64,000 bases of DNA from Bacillota bacterium (GTDB taxonomy: Bacteria; Bacillota; Limnochordia; DTU087; JAAYGB01): NCBI GenBank assembly GCA_012727955.1, contig JAAYGB010000036.1, positions 1 through 64,000 of the forward strand, given 5' to 3'. Both the position numbers and the translations under genes were made by a program. Below the pieces are notes generated by a model. That model did not search any database, was not told where the DNA came from, and worked only from the letters and a program-made list of their open reading frames with translations. Numbering within the stretch: position 1 is the first letter of the stretch; each line of letters begins with the position of its first letter. Shown here one piece after another: positions 38,669 to 47,339 of the stretch.

Positions 38669-40360
38669 ATGCAAAAAGAGATTATTATCAACTGCTCCGA
38701 TGGCGAGAAGCGAGCAGCTTTATTGGAGGACCGCCGGTTAGTCGAAGTTTACTTTGAAGGCGGCAACCACGATAACATCGTGGGTAATATCTACAAAGGT
38801 CGGGTGGCCAATGTCTTGCCGGGTATGTCTGCCGCCTTTGTTGACATCGGACTAGAAAAGAACGCCTTTCTGTATATGGACGATGCCGTTAATCAGTTGA
38901 GCCGGGGAAAGATGCGGCCGGCAGCAAAGAAGGTCCGAAATATTCGCGATGTGGTTAGAGAAGGACAGGAAATTATTGTCCAGGTAACCAAGGAACCCAT
39001 CGGCACCAAGGGCGCTAGAGTGGTTACCGAGTTGTCCTTGGCCGGTAGGTACACGGTTTTGATGCCCACAGTGGACTATATCGGTGTATCCCGGCGCATC
39101 AGTGACAAGAAAGAGCGGGCAAGACTGAAGGAAATTGCGGCCCAGATCCAGCCGAAGAACATGGGACTCATCGTGCGGACGGTGGCCGAAGGTAAGGGTG
39201 TCCAAGAACTCAAACAGGACGTAGAACTTTTGCTCAAGGTCTGGAAGACGACGAAACGACGGGCCAAGCGGTATCCGTCCCCCAGCCTCATCTACAAAGA
39301 CCATGACCTGGTATTTCGGATGCTGCGGGATGTTTTCTCCAGTGATTTTGATAAGCTGATTGTCGATTCGCGGACAGAGTACGAGAAGATTTTGGATGTC
39401 TTGGATGTCCTGGCACCCCATCTGCGGTCTCGAGTGTACTACTACCATGAAGGGATCCCGATTTTTGAGTTCTACGGGATCGAGGCGGAGATCGGCAAAG
39501 CACTCCGTTCCAAGGTATGGCTGCCCAGCGGTGGGTATATCGTCATCGATCAGACCGAGGCCTTGACCAGCATCGACGTCAACACCGGCAAGTTTACCGG
39601 CTCAAAGAATCTAGAAGATACCGTGGTTAAGACCAATCTCGAGGCTGCCGAGGAAATCGCGCGGCAACTGCGCCTGCGGGACATCGGCGGGATTATCGTC
39701 ATCGATTTTATCGATATGGATAGGAAGAAGGACGAGGAGTTGGTCTTGGCCCGACTGACGGAATGCACCAATGAAGAGCGAACCAAGACCCATGTCATCG
39801 GCTTTACCAGCCTGGGAATGGTGGAAATGACCCGCAAGAAGGTGCGGGAAAGTATTAAGGATACTCTCCAACAACCCTGTCCCTATTGCGCCGGTACCGG
39901 TAGAGTTTTGTCCGAGGAAACCCTGGCCCATCAAGTGGAACGACGAATTGTTGCTGCTGCCCGGGATGAGGATATCGCCGGGGTATATGTGGAGCTGCAC
40001 CCCCAGATCGCTGCCAAGGTAATTGGTCCCGGTGGGGCCAATGTCCGCCGGTTAGAGGAGAAGACCGGGAAAGTGATTGTAGTTAAGGGCCGGGATGATT
40101 TTCACTTTGAACAGGTGGAAATTACCGCCACCCAAGATGAGGGCCACCTGGTCCATCGGGCCACTCCGGTCCATCAGGGACAAGTGCTGGATATGGAGGT
40201 ACAGGATCTGCATTCCGGTCGGCCCACCGATGGAATTTCTCGACTCAATGGATACGTTGTCGATATTGAAGGAGCAGCGGATTACGTCGGGAAAAAACTC
40301 AAGGTCGAGATTACTAAGGTTTTTCGCACCTATGCTAAAGGCAAAATGATCAATGGATAG
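38669..40360 (+). CDS. rng: Ribonuclease G/E family endoribonuclease
   Basis: A 563-residue single-strand endoribonuclease acting in rRNA maturation and mRNA decay. The N-terminal S1 domain has GNIYKGRVANVLPGMSAAF and FVDIGLEKNAFL; the catalytic DNase-I-like domain has the acidic metal motif IDVNTGKFTG and IVIDFIDMD; the zinc-link cysteines are in CPYCAGTG. A KH-like and a TRAM-like segment (VLDMEVQD...) make up the C-terminal 120 residues, longer than E. coli RNase G (489). It follows the DUF2344 gene at three bases and precedes the L21 leader. Confidence 0.93.
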   Translation: MQKEIIINCSDGEKRAALLEDRRLVEVYFEGGNHDNIVGNIYKGRVANVLPGMSAAFVDIGLEKNAFLYMDDAVNQLSRGKMRPAAKKVRNIRDVVREGQEIIVQVTKEPIGTKGARVVTELSLAGRYTVLMPTVDYIGVSRRISDKKERARLKEIAAQIQPKNMGLIVRTVAEGKGVQELKQDVELLLKVWKTTKRRAKRYPSPSLIYKDHDLVFRMLRDVFSSDFDKLIVDSRTEYEKILDVLDVLAPHLRSRVYYYHEGIPIFEFYGIEAEIGKALRSKVWLPSGGYIVIDQTEALTSIDVNTGKFTGSKNLEDTVVKTNLEAAEEIARQLRLRDIGGIIVIDFIDMDRKKDEELVLARLTECTNEERTKTHVIGFTSLGMVEMTRKKVRESIKDTLQQPCPYCAGTGRVLSEETLAHQVERRIVAAARDEDIAGVYVELHPQIAAKVIGPGGANVRRLEEKTGKVIVVKGRDDFHFEQVEITATQDEGHLVHRATPVHQGQVLDMEVQDLHSGRPTDGISRLNGYVVDIEGAADYVGKKLKVEITKVFRTYAKGKMING

Positions 40361-40399
40361 TCAAGAAAGAAAGCTTTATTGTCTCCTGCCCTTGGCAGA

Positions 40400-40429
40400 T
40401 TGACAGGGATTTATTAGGTGTGGTATAGT
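40400..40429 (+). promoter_or_regulatory. rplU promoter
   Basis: TTGACA (40400-40405), 18 bases, then TATAGT (40424-40429). The transcript would start near 40436, at the first base of the L21 leader fold. Confidence 0.75.
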
Positions 40430-40435
40430 TACCAA

Positions 40436-40550
40436 GTAAGTGCTTGTATGCTGGTTCTACAAGTGCTGCAACCGCTCATGTCAGGCTGTGCAAGTGTCCA
40501 CTGCGACCGCCTGCCCATGGCGAGTCTCAGAGTTAAGGGAGGTGGGCCAG
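40436..40550 (+). ncRNA. Ribosomal protein L21 leader
   Basis: The 115-base leader before rplU has the sequence pattern of the L21 leader RNA of Firmicutes: the segments AAGTGCTTGTATGCTGGTT, ACAAGTGCTGCAACCGCTC and GCGACCGCCTGCC can fold into the expected hairpins (GCTTGTA with TACAAGT, and GGCGG-type pairings). In studied species it is thought to bind L21 and lower translation or transcription of the rplU operon. Assignment is from memory of the motif. Confidence 0.7.
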
Positions 40551-40551
40551 C

Positions 40552-40863
40552 ATGTACGCGATTATCGAAACCGGTGGAAAGCAGTATAAGGTAGCTCCCG
40601 GCGATGTGATTCGGGTGGAGAAGCTTTCCAGCGAAGTGGATTCCGAGATTACCTTGGACAAAGTTCTCCTCGTGGAAAATGATGGTGAGCTCAAGGTGGG
40701 CAGCCCCGTTGTTGACGGTGCTAAGGTCACCGCTAAGGTTCTCAGCCACGGCAGAGGGAAGAAGATTCTTGTCTTCAAGTACAAGCCGAAGAAGAACTAT
40801 CGGCGGCGCCAAGGTCATCGGCAACCCTACACCGAGCTTCGCATCGAAAAGATTGAGGCTTAG
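40552..40863 (+). CDS. rplU: 50S ribosomal protein L21
   Basis: The 103-residue L21 protein binds 23S rRNA in the large subunit. It starts [14 protein letters not shown] and ends with the [18 protein letters not shown] pattern, including the rRNA-binding [12 protein letters not shown] stretch. Length is standard. AAGGGAGG precedes the ATG. With prp and rpmA it makes the conserved L21-Prp-L27 operon behind its own promoter and leader RNA. Confidence 0.97.
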   Translation: MYAIIETGGKQYKVAPGDVIRVEKLSSEVDSEITLDKVLLVENDGELKVGSPVVDGAKVTAKVLSHGRGKKILVFKYKPKKNYRRRQGHRQPYTELRIEKIEA

Positions 40864-40869
40864 TGACCG

Positions 40870-41220
40870 ATGATCAGGATCCAGATCTGGCGCAGGGCCA
40901 CAGGGTCCATTGACCGTTTTCGCCTAGAGGGGCATTCTGGCTATGCGCCCTTGGGACAGGACATTGTCTGTGCGGCGGTATCGGCCTTGGCTCAGACCGC
41001 CGTCCTTGGTCTTATGTCAGTGGTGCAGATGGATGTAGAGGTAGAAGTCGACGCCGAAATCGGACTATTGGATTGTCGAATCCCACGGGCAGATAGGGGC
41101 AGTGATGCCACCTTAGACCAACAGGCAGCGATCTTGGAGACAATGGTGTTGGGACTGCGGGAAATCGAGGCGCAGTATCCCCAATACGTGACGATCAAGG
41201 AAATGACTACGGATAGATAA
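40870..41220 (+). CDS. prp: Ribosomal-processing cysteine protease Prp
   Basis: A 116-residue cysteine protease that removes the N-terminal extension of L27 before it joins the ribosome. The catalytic pair His22 (in EGHSGYAPLG) and Cys34 (in DIVCAAVSALAQT) is at exactly the residues known from the Staphylococcus enzyme. It sits between rplU and rpmA, as in other Firmicutes with the L27 extension. ATG 40870 is six bases after the rplU stop codon and probably uses the ribosome site at the end of that gene. Confidence 0.94.
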   Translation: MIRIQIWRRATGSIDRFRLEGHSGYAPLGQDIVCAAVSALAQTAVLGLMSVVQMDVEVEVDAEIGLLDCRIPRADRGSDATLDQQAAILETMVLGLREIEAQYPQYVTIKEMTTDR

Positions 41221-41250
41221 CCTACGCCAACTAGACTGGAGGTGTAGCCA

Positions 41251-41544
41251 ATGTTCAAGTTTAATCTGCAATTGTTTGCCAGTAAGAAGGGTGTCGGTAG
41301 TTCCCGTAACGGTCGTGACAGCGAGTCGAAGCGACTGGGAGTAAAGCGCGGGGATGGTCAGTTCGTTTCCGCTGGCAGCATCTTGGTGCGTCAGAGAGGT
41401 ACCAAGTTCCATGCCGGTGCTAACGTTAGAGTGGGTAAGGATGACACCCTGTTTACCACCATCGATGGATATGTGTCCTTTGAGCGGCTGGGCAAGAGCA
41501 GGAAACAGGTAAGTGTGTATGCCGAACCGCAGGTAACTGCCTAG
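41251..41544 (+). CDS. rpmA: 50S ribosomal protein L27 with cleavable N-terminal extension
   Basis: The 97-residue L27 protein touches the peptidyl-transferase centre with its N-terminus. It begins MFKFNLQLF followed by [21 protein letters not shown]; the first nine residues are the Firmicute extension cut by Prp after Phe9, exposing the mature N-terminus. The LGVKRGDGQ and [10 protein letters not shown] core motifs are present. ATG 41251 has a GGAGGTG ribosome site. The operon ends at the terminator at 41579. Confidence 0.97.
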   Translation: MFKFNLQLFASKKGVGSSRNGRDSESKRLGVKRGDGQFVSAGSILVRQRGTKFHAGANVRVGKDDTLFTTIDGYVSFERLGKSRKQVSVYAEPQVTA

Positions 41545-41578
41545 GCCCAAGGAACTGGCTGTGACAGACTTAAATATT

Positions 41579-41613
41579 AAGCCCTACTGCTGTTGTGCGG
41601 TGGGGCCTTTTTT
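41579..41613 (+). terminator. Terminator after rpmA
   Basis: AAGCCC-TACTGC pairs with GCGGTG-GGGCCTT around a short TGTTGT loop, with one bulged C, followed by six Ts. It separates the L21-L27 operon from obgE. Confidence 0.85.
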
Positions 41614-41680
41614 GTCATCGGGGGAAAGACTAGGCAAGAGGAGTCAATAGAGCAATGTCCCAGGGAAGGGAGGATGCGAG

Positions 41681-42979
41681 ATGCAATTTATTGATAAGGT
41701 AAAGATTTCCGTTACCGCCGGCAAGGGCGGCAACGGGGTGGTCCGTTTTCGCCGGGAGAAATATGTGCCCGCCGGGGGACCCGCGGGTGGCGATGGCGGG
41801 GACGGCGGTGACGTGATCCTCGAAGTGGATCCAAACCTGACTACCCTGGTGGATTTTCGGTATCGCCGGAAGTACAAAGCCCAGGATGGGGAGGACGGTG
41901 GTTCCTTCAATCGGTTTGGCAAAGATGCTCCCGATCTCATTATTGGGGTGCCGCCGGGTACCATCCTTAAGGACCCAGAGACCGATGAGATCCTGGCGGA
42001 CATGACGGTGCCCGGCCAGCGGGTGGTGGTGGCCAAGGGGGGGCGAGGCGGGCGAGGAAACACCCGGTTCAAGAGTCCAACTCGGCAGGCGCCACAATTT
42101 GCGGAACAGGGTTTGCCGGGATGGTCCCGGGAGTTAGTCTTAGAACTAAAGCTCTTGGCCGATGTTGGCCTGGTGGGCTATCCCAACGTAGGGAAATCCA
42201 CCTTCATCTCTCGAATCTCAGCGGCCAAGCCGAAGATCGCCGATTACCCCTTTACCACCTTGGTGCCAAACCTTGGTGTGGTGTCTATGGGTGAGGGCAA
42301 CAGCTTCGTGGTGGCAGATATTCCCGGCCTCATCGAAGGAGCCCACGCCGGTGTGGGCTTGGGGCACGAGTTTCTCCGTCATGTGGAAAGGTGCCGAGTG
42401 CTGGTCCACATGATCGATATGTCGGGATACGAAGGTAGAGACCCTCGGGAGGATTACCGGCAGATTCTCTACGAACTGGAGCAGTACAGTCCGGAATTGG
42501 CCCAGCGGCCGCAAATTGTTGTGGCCAATAAGATGGATCTGCCCAACGCGGCTGTCAACCTGGAGGAGTTTCGCCGGGAGTATCCGCAACTGACGGTATA
42601 TGAGATGTCGGCTGCCACCGGCCAAGGCATCGATGCTGTCCTTTCGGCGATGTGGTCGGTGGTTCGGGAGATGCGGGAGGCGGAACCGGTGAAGGAAGGT
42701 CAGGAGGTACCGGAGGTTCTGGTGCTGGAGCCTGCCGTGAAGAAGGCTGAACTTCGGGACTTCACCATCACCCAGGATGATGAGGACGAAGCCTTTGTGG
42801 TGAAGGGCCAAGGTCTCGAGGGGCTGATGCTTCGGATCGATTTCAACAATGAGGAGTCGGTCAAATGGTTTCTGCGACTGCTGGAGGATATCGGGGTAGT
42901 AGCCCAGCTGCGGGAAGCAGGTATTGAAGACGGCGATACCGTTCGGGTCGGAGAGTATGAGTTTGAGTTTGTCGACTAG
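41681..42979 (+). CDS. obgE: Obg GTPase (CgtA)
   Basis: Essential GTPase of 50S assembly, stringent response and, in Bacillus, sporulation onset. The glycine-rich Obg fold takes residues 1-158 (AGKGGNGVVRFRREK, PAGGPAGGDGGDGG), the GTPase domain has G1 GYPNVGKST at 166-174, G3 DIPGLIEGA and G4 NKMD, and the C-terminal OCT domain runs from about 355 to 432. ATG 41681 follows GGGAGG. It is the first gene after the rpmA terminator and leads an obgE-yhbY-proB-proA-nadD run. Confidence 0.97.
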   Translation: MQFIDKVKISVTAGKGGNGVVRFRREKYVPAGGPAGGDGGDGGDVILEVDPNLTTLVDFRYRRKYKAQDGEDGGSFNRFGKDAPDLIIGVPPGTILKDPETDEILADMTVPGQRVVVAKGGRGGRGNTRFKSPTRQAPQFAEQGLPGWSRELVLELKLLADVGLVGYPNVGKSTFISRISAAKPKIADYPFTTLVPNLGVVSMGEGNSFVVADIPGLIEGAHAGVGLGHEFLRHVERCRVLVHMIDMSGYEGRDPREDYRQILYELEQYSPELAQRPQIVVANKMDLPNAAVNLEEFRREYPQLTVYEMSAATGQGIDAVLSAMWSVVREMREAEPVKEGQEVPEVLVLEPAVKKAELRDFTITQDDEDEAFVVKGQGLEGLMLRIDFNNEESVKWFLRLLEDIGVVAQLREAGIEDGDTVRVGEYEFEFVD

Positions 42980-43033
42980 ACGCAGGAAAATCCAGTCAAG
43001 TCGGAGAAAATCCGGAGAAAGGCGGAAAGAGTT

Positions 43034-43324
43034 ATGTTGACTAGTAAGCAGAGAGCCTATTTGCGTTCGCTGGGAAACGAGCTTGAACCCATTGTGCAGG
43101 TAGGCAAGGGGGGGCTGTCCCCCAATTTAATTACCCAGGTGGATGAGGCCCTAGAGGCTCGGGAGTTGTTGAAGGTTAGGGTTTTGAAAAACGCTTTAGC
43201 CGACGTGCGGGATGTGGCCGAAGAACTGGCGGAAGAAACCGATGCCGATGTAGTCCAGGTGATCGGTAATATCATTATGCTGTATCGTGAGGCCAGCAAA
43301 GACCCACAGATTATTTTGCCTTAG
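43034..43324 (+). CDS. yhbY: CRM-domain RNA-binding protein YhbY
   Basis: A 96-residue CRM-domain protein associated with pre-50S ribosomes. The family signature is clear: LTSKQRAYLRSLGNELEP, VGKGGLSPNLI and a C-terminal GNIIMLYREASKDP. It usually follows obgE in Firmicutes, as here, with a 54-base gap. The ribosome site is a weak GGCGGAAAG seven bases before the ATG. Exact role not known beyond rRNA binding in ribosome assembly. Confidence 0.92.
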   Translation: MLTSKQRAYLRSLGNELEPIVQVGKGGLSPNLITQVDEALEARELLKVRVLKNALADVRDVAEELAEETDADVVQVIGNIIMLYREASKDPQIILP

Positions 43325-43385
43325 GCGTAAAGGGGGCATCGTTTTCCGATGAGAAACGAGTATCTTCCACAAGGCTAACCGGATT

Positions 43386-44510
43386 GTGGTCAAGGTTGGT
43401 ACCAGCAGTCTGACCTATCCCACTGGGAAGCTGAATTTGCACCGTTTGGACAAATTGGCAGCCCAGATCGCGGATTTGTGGAACGAAGGCAGGCAAGTTA
43501 TCCTAGTTAGCTCCGGGGCCATCGGAGCCGGCATGAGTCGCTTAGGTTTGACTCGACGACCGGTAACGGTTCCGGAAAAGCAGGCTGTGGCCGCCGTGGG
43601 CCAGGGCCAATTGATGCACATTTACGAGAAAATCTTTAGCGAATACGGCTGGGTGGTGGCTCAAGTCCTCCTCACCCGGAGCGACTTGGCAGAACGCCAG
43701 CGTCATCTCAACGCTCGCCATGCGCTGCAGACCCTGTTGAGTCTCAATGTGATCCCGATTATCAATGAAAATGACACCGTTGCCGTTGATGAGATCAAGT
43801 TCGGTGATAACGACACCTTAGCAGCTTTGGTGGCGGGACTGGTGGACGCGGACCTGTTGGTGCTTCTTTCCGATGTGGATGGCCTGTATGATAGGAATCC
43901 CCAGGAAGACAACAGCGCCCAGTTGATACCCCTGGTCACCGACGTTAGTCCCGAGCTGATGCAGGCCGCGGCTGGGGCCGGCACTGCCTTGGGAACGGGA
44001 GGCATGGTGACCAAGCTAAGGGCCGCTCGGATCGCGGTGAAATCGGGAATCCCCATGTGTATCGCCAACGCCGCCACCGAAGGGGTGTTGCGGGCACTGC
44101 TGGCGGGAGAGGACATTGGTACATTGTTTGTTCCCCAGTCCCGGGCCCTGGGCCAACGGAAGCAGTGGATTGCCTTCAGCAAGTCGCCGGCAGGGGCAGT
44201 GCTGATCGATGCCGGTGCCTGTCAGGCGGTGGTGGAGCAGGGCAAGAGTTTGTTGCCAGTGGGAGTGCTCCAGGTTCAGGGGCAATTTCGTAGCGGAGAT
44301 TTGATTCAGCTTCTCAACGAAGAGGGAGTGGAGGTGGCCCGGGGCCTAAGCAATTACTCCTCCACGGAAGTCAGCCTCATTGCCGGCAAGCACAGTTCCC
44401 AGCTATCGGCAATTCTCAAGGGAGCCATCTATGAAGAAGTGGTGCATCGGGATAACTTGATTGTCAGTCAAGCCCCGTCGGAAAACACAAGTCTACCCAC
44501 CGGGAGTTGA
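43386..44510 (+). CDS. proB: Glutamate 5-kinase, 5' end probably frameshifted
   Basis: First step of proline synthesis: ATP-dependent phosphorylation of glutamate. The kinase domain starts VKVGTSSLT and has VSSGAIGAGM, NENDTVAVDEIKFGDND and GTGGMVTKLRAA; a C-terminal PUA domain covers about 275-360. The annotated GTG 43386 would cut into the first beta strand and has no ribosome site. Homology continues upstream in the same frame as KANRIV, back to an in-frame TGA at 43350. An ATG at 43349 begins MRNEYLPQG in another frame and would join the body if one base near 43370 were removed. So there is either a sequencing error, a real frameshift, or a non-ATG start (ATC 43362). Followed five bases later by proA. 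Confidence 0.88.
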   Translation: MVKVGTSSLTYPTGKLNLHRLDKLAAQIADLWNEGRQVILVSSGAIGAGMSRLGLTRRPVTVPEKQAVAAVGQGQLMHIYEKIFSEYGWVVAQVLLTRSDLAERQRHLNARHALQTLLSLNVIPIINENDTVAVDEIKFGDNDTLAALVAGLVDADLLVLLSDVDGLYDRNPQEDNSAQLIPLVTDVSPELMQAAAGAGTALGTGGMVTKLRAARIAVKSGIPMCIANAATEGVLRALLAGEDIGTLFVPQSRALGQRKQWIAFSKSPAGAVLIDAGACQAVVEQGKSLLPVGVLQVQGQFRSGDLIQLLNEEGVEVARGLSNYSSTEVSLIAGKHSSQLSAILKGAIYEEVVHRDNLIVSQAPSENTSLPTGS

Positions 44511-44515
44511 TAAAT

Positions 44516-45769
44516 ATGTCCCTTCGTAACGATGACGTCCTGGCCAAGTGTCAAGGTGCAAAAGGGGCGGCTCCGATCCTCGCCTTGACGGCCACCGATG
44601 TGAAGAACCAGGCTCTTGCCAGAATCGCGGCAGCATTGACCGAGAATCAGGAAAGGATTCTGGCGGCCAATGCCGAGGATGTCCAGGCCGCGAAGGCCAA
44701 GAATCTCAGTGGGGCTCTCATCGATCGTTTAACCCTAACGGAGAGCCGAATTGCACAAATGGCCCAGGGGCTTTTGGAGATCGCGGCCCTACCGGATCCC
44801 ATCGGCGAAAAGGTGCGGGGAATTCGGCGGCCCAATGGGTTGGAAATCGACCAGGTTCGGGTCCCCTTGGGCGTGGTGGGGATCATCTATGAAGCCCGGC
44901 CCAACGTTACCATCGATGCGGCAGGGCTATGTCTCAAGGCAGGAAATGCCGTGGTTCTGCGGGGAAGTTCCGATGCTCTCCGGTCGAATCAGGCCTTGGT
45001 TGCCATCGTGCGGCAGGAACTGCAGGCCCTGGGTCTGCCGGTGGATGCCGTCACTTTGATTGAAGATGTCAGTCGCGAGGCGGCGACGGAAATGATGAGG
45101 ATGAATCAGTACCTCGACGTCTTGATCCCCCGAGGGGGAGCCGGTCTGATTCAGACGGTGAAGGAGACGGCCACGGTGCCGGTCATCGAAACGGGGGTAG
45201 GCAATTGTCACGCTTATATCGATGCCTCCGCTGATCTAGACATGGCCGAGGCCCTTGTGATCAACGGCAAGTGTCAGCGACCGGGAGTGTGCAATGCCCT
45301 GGAGACTTTGTTGGTTCATCGAGAGGTGGCCGAGGACTTCTTGCCGCGGATCGTTGTCTCCCTGAAGGACAAAGGAGTAGAGGTGCGGGGCGATGAGGCC
45401 ACCCGGAGCTGGGTTGAGGTGGAGCCCGCCGCTGAAAGTGATTGGACCACAGAATACCTGGACCTAATTCTAGCCGTTAAGGTTGTGGACAGTCTAGAGG
45501 AGGCCATCGCTCACATCAATCGCTATGGGACCAAACATTCCGAGGCCATTGTGACGGAGGATTATTCCGCCGCTCGGTGCTTTATGCAGGCAGTGGATGC
45601 TGCTGCCGTCTATGTCAATGCTTCCACTCGCTTTACCGACGGTAACGAGTTTGGGTTGGGGGCGGAGATCGGGATTTCCACTCAGACCCTGCACGCCCGG
45701 GGTCCCATGGGCCTGAGGGAATTGACGACGACGAAGTATATCATTCAAGGTAACGGACAGGTTCGGTAA
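44516..45769 (+). CDS. proA: Glutamate-5-semialdehyde dehydrogenase
   Basis: NADPH-dependent reductase making glutamate-5-semialdehyde from the ProB product; the second step of proline synthesis. The 417-residue protein has the family motifs GVVGIIYEARPNVTID, LKAGNAVVLRGSS, and the catalytic cysteine in KCQRPGVCNALE, with a C-terminal FGLGAEIGISTQ. ATG 44516 is nine bases after GGGAG, overlapping none of proB (stop at 44510). It is followed by nadD, 24 bases on. Confidence 0.97.
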   Translation: MSLRNDDVLAKCQGAKGAAPILALTATDVKNQALARIAAALTENQERILAANAEDVQAAKAKNLSGALIDRLTLTESRIAQMAQGLLEIAALPDPIGEKVRGIRRPNGLEIDQVRVPLGVVGIIYEARPNVTIDAAGLCLKAGNAVVLRGSSDALRSNQALVAIVRQELQALGLPVDAVTLIEDVSREAATEMMRMNQYLDVLIPRGGAGLIQTVKETATVPVIETGVGNCHAYIDASADLDMAEALVINGKCQRPGVCNALETLLVHREVAEDFLPRIVVSLKDKGVEVRGDEATRSWVEVEPAAESDWTTEYLDLILAVKVVDSLEEAIAHINRYGTKHSEAIVTEDYSAARCFMQAVDAAAVYVNASTRFTDGNEFGLGAEIGISTQTLHARGPMGLRELTTTKYIIQGNGQVR

Positions 45770-45793
45770 GAGGTTGGACGGGGAGGAAGGCCA

Positions 45794-46438
45794 ATGGACG
45801 TCGCCCAGCAGGAGACACAGCAGCGGTTAGGAATTTTAGGGGGCACCTTTGATCCCATTCATATCGGGCATTTGTGTTTGGCCCAGGCAGCCTTGGAAGA
45901 GCTGCACCTCAGTCAGATATTGTTTATGCCCGCAGCCCGGCCACCCCACAAACAAGACCGGGCGGTGACTTCTGCCCAGGCTAGGATGGAGATGGTCCAA
46001 CGGGCCGTCGCGGATAATCCGGCCTTTGCCGTTTCCGATTTGGAGTTGGCTCGCTCCGGCCCTTCTTACACCGTGGGTACCTTGGCACAGCTTGGGAGGC
46101 TTTATCCTGATTACCAGTTGGTGTTAATAATTGGTCTAGACTCCCTATTAGATATGGCCAGCTGGCATCGGCCCGAGGAGATCCTGCAGTCCAGTCATGT
46201 GGCCGTGGCTGCCCGTCCAGGGTTTTCCTTCCAGGATATAGAAGCAAGACTGGGAAGCTTGTTTGAACGCTATCGGTCCCGGATTCACTTTTTCTCTGCA
46301 CCCCTGCTGGATATTTCTTCTACTCGCCTGCGGGAGCTGGTCCGACGGGGACGGAGTATTCGCTATCTAACGCCCGATGAAGTAGCGGATTTTGTCCGCC
46401 GGGAAGGGTTGTACCAAGAGGGGAATGAAGGTGAATAG
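45794..46438 (+). CDS. nadD: Nicotinate-nucleotide adenylyltransferase
   Basis: Transfers AMP to nicotinate mononucleotide in NAD synthesis. The 214-residue protein has the nucleotidyltransferase motif GGTFDPIHIGHL at about residues 15-26 and the C-terminal ISSTRLRELVRRGRSIRYL (in part: STRLRELVRRG) with the ISSTxxR signature. ATG 45794 follows GGGGAGGAAGG. In Firmicutes nadD is usually next to yqeK; here a DNA methyltransferase gene lies between them, overlapping the nadD end by eight bases. Confidence 0.96.
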   Translation: MDVAQQETQQRLGILGGTFDPIHIGHLCLAQAALEELHLSQILFMPAARPPHKQDRAVTSAQARMEMVQRAVADNPAFAVSDLELARSGPSYTVGTLAQLGRLYPDYQLVLIIGLDSLLDMASWHRPEEILQSSHVAVAARPGFSFQDIEARLGSLFERYRSRIHFFSAPLLDISSTRLRELVRRGRSIRYLTPDEVADFVRREGLYQEGNEGE

Positions 46439-47339
46439 GGACAAGGAGCTGCCCCTGGCCTTGACGGAGCGATGGACCCTGCCCCATCCCCAGTGGCCGC
46501 AGGCAACCTGGGACCTGGTCCTTCGGCACTGCAGCGGGGAGGAGTGGGTACAGGACTTGCCCGATGAGTGTATCGACTTGGTATACATCGATCCTCCCTT
46601 TGCTACCGGTCGGGAGTGGAAGATGCAGTGGGATGGTGGCGTCACGACAAGTTTTGCCGATCCCGTAGGTGACATCGAAGATTATACCCAGTGGTTGGCC
46701 CAAATCTTAGCCCAGGTCCATCGGGTGCTGAAACCTACGGGTTCCCTGTGTGTGCATCTTGATTGGCATGCCGTCCACTATGTCAAGGTGGCCCTCGATG
46801 GGATCTTTGGCTACAGTAACTTCAAGAATGAGATTATTTGGGCCTATCGGACCGCGGGAAACAGCAAGCGACACTTTGCCCGGAAGCACGACACAATTCT
46901 GCTTTACGCCAAGGATGTGAAAGAGGCAAAGTTTAATGTGTTGAAGCAAAGGTCCTATCTAAAAAAGCGTTATGGTTACGGAGCCCACTACCAGGAGCAT
47001 TTCGATCCAGAGAGGCAGCAGTATTACACCGAGGTGTTGATGCGGGATGTGTGGACCGATATCCCGGCGCTAAAAGGGTGCAACCGAGAACGGGTAGGCT
47101 ATCCCACCCAGAAGCCATTGAAACTGCTGGAACGCCTAATTTTGGCCACCACCGACCCCGATGATGTGGTCGCTGACTTCTTTTGCGGCAGTGGCACAAC
47201 TCTGGAAGCCGCAGTGCGGCATGGTCGGCGCTTTTTGGGATGTGACATCTCCCAGGAGGCTGTCACCATTGCCCGGGAGCGGTTGCTGAGGGCCAGAAAG
47301 GCCTTGGCGCAAATGCAGTTATTCGAAGGAGAGCTGTAA
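46431..47339 (+). CDS. Orphan DNA methyltransferase (N6-adenine or N4-cytosine, beta class)
   Basis: A 302-residue SAM-dependent DNA methyltransferase. The catalytic motif DPPF is at residues 54-57 and comes before the SAM-binding FCGSGTT at 251-257, an order typical of the beta class (CcrM/HinfI type). The region between (about 100-230) has the YGYSNFKNEIIW and RTAGNSKRHFARKHD segments common in such enzymes. Start GTG 46431 is seven bases after GAGGGG and overlaps nadD by eight bases; ATG 46425 is possible. No restriction enzyme or specificity subunit is nearby. The yqeK start follows the stop directly, so it is fully built into the nadD-yqeK operon. Target sequence unknown. Confidence 0.9.
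   Translation: MNRDKELPLALTERWTLPHPQWPQATWDLVLRHCSGEEWVQDLPDECIDLVYIDPPFATGREWKMQWDGGVTTSFADPVGDIEDYTQWLAQILAQVHRVLKPTGSLCVHLDWHAVHYVKVALDGIFGYSNFKNEIIWAYRTAGNSKRHFARKHDTILLYAKDVKEAKFNVLKQRSYLKKRYGYGAHYQEHFDPERQQYYTEVLMRDVWTDIPALKGCNRERVGYPTQKPLKLLERLILATTDPDDVVADFFCGSGTTLEAAVRHGRRFLGCDISQEAVTIARERLLRARKALAQMQLFEGEL

Noticed and set aside
43386-44510. proB as a pseudogene
   Set aside because: Only the first dozen residues are affected; the remaining frame and all motifs are intact and followed closely by proA.
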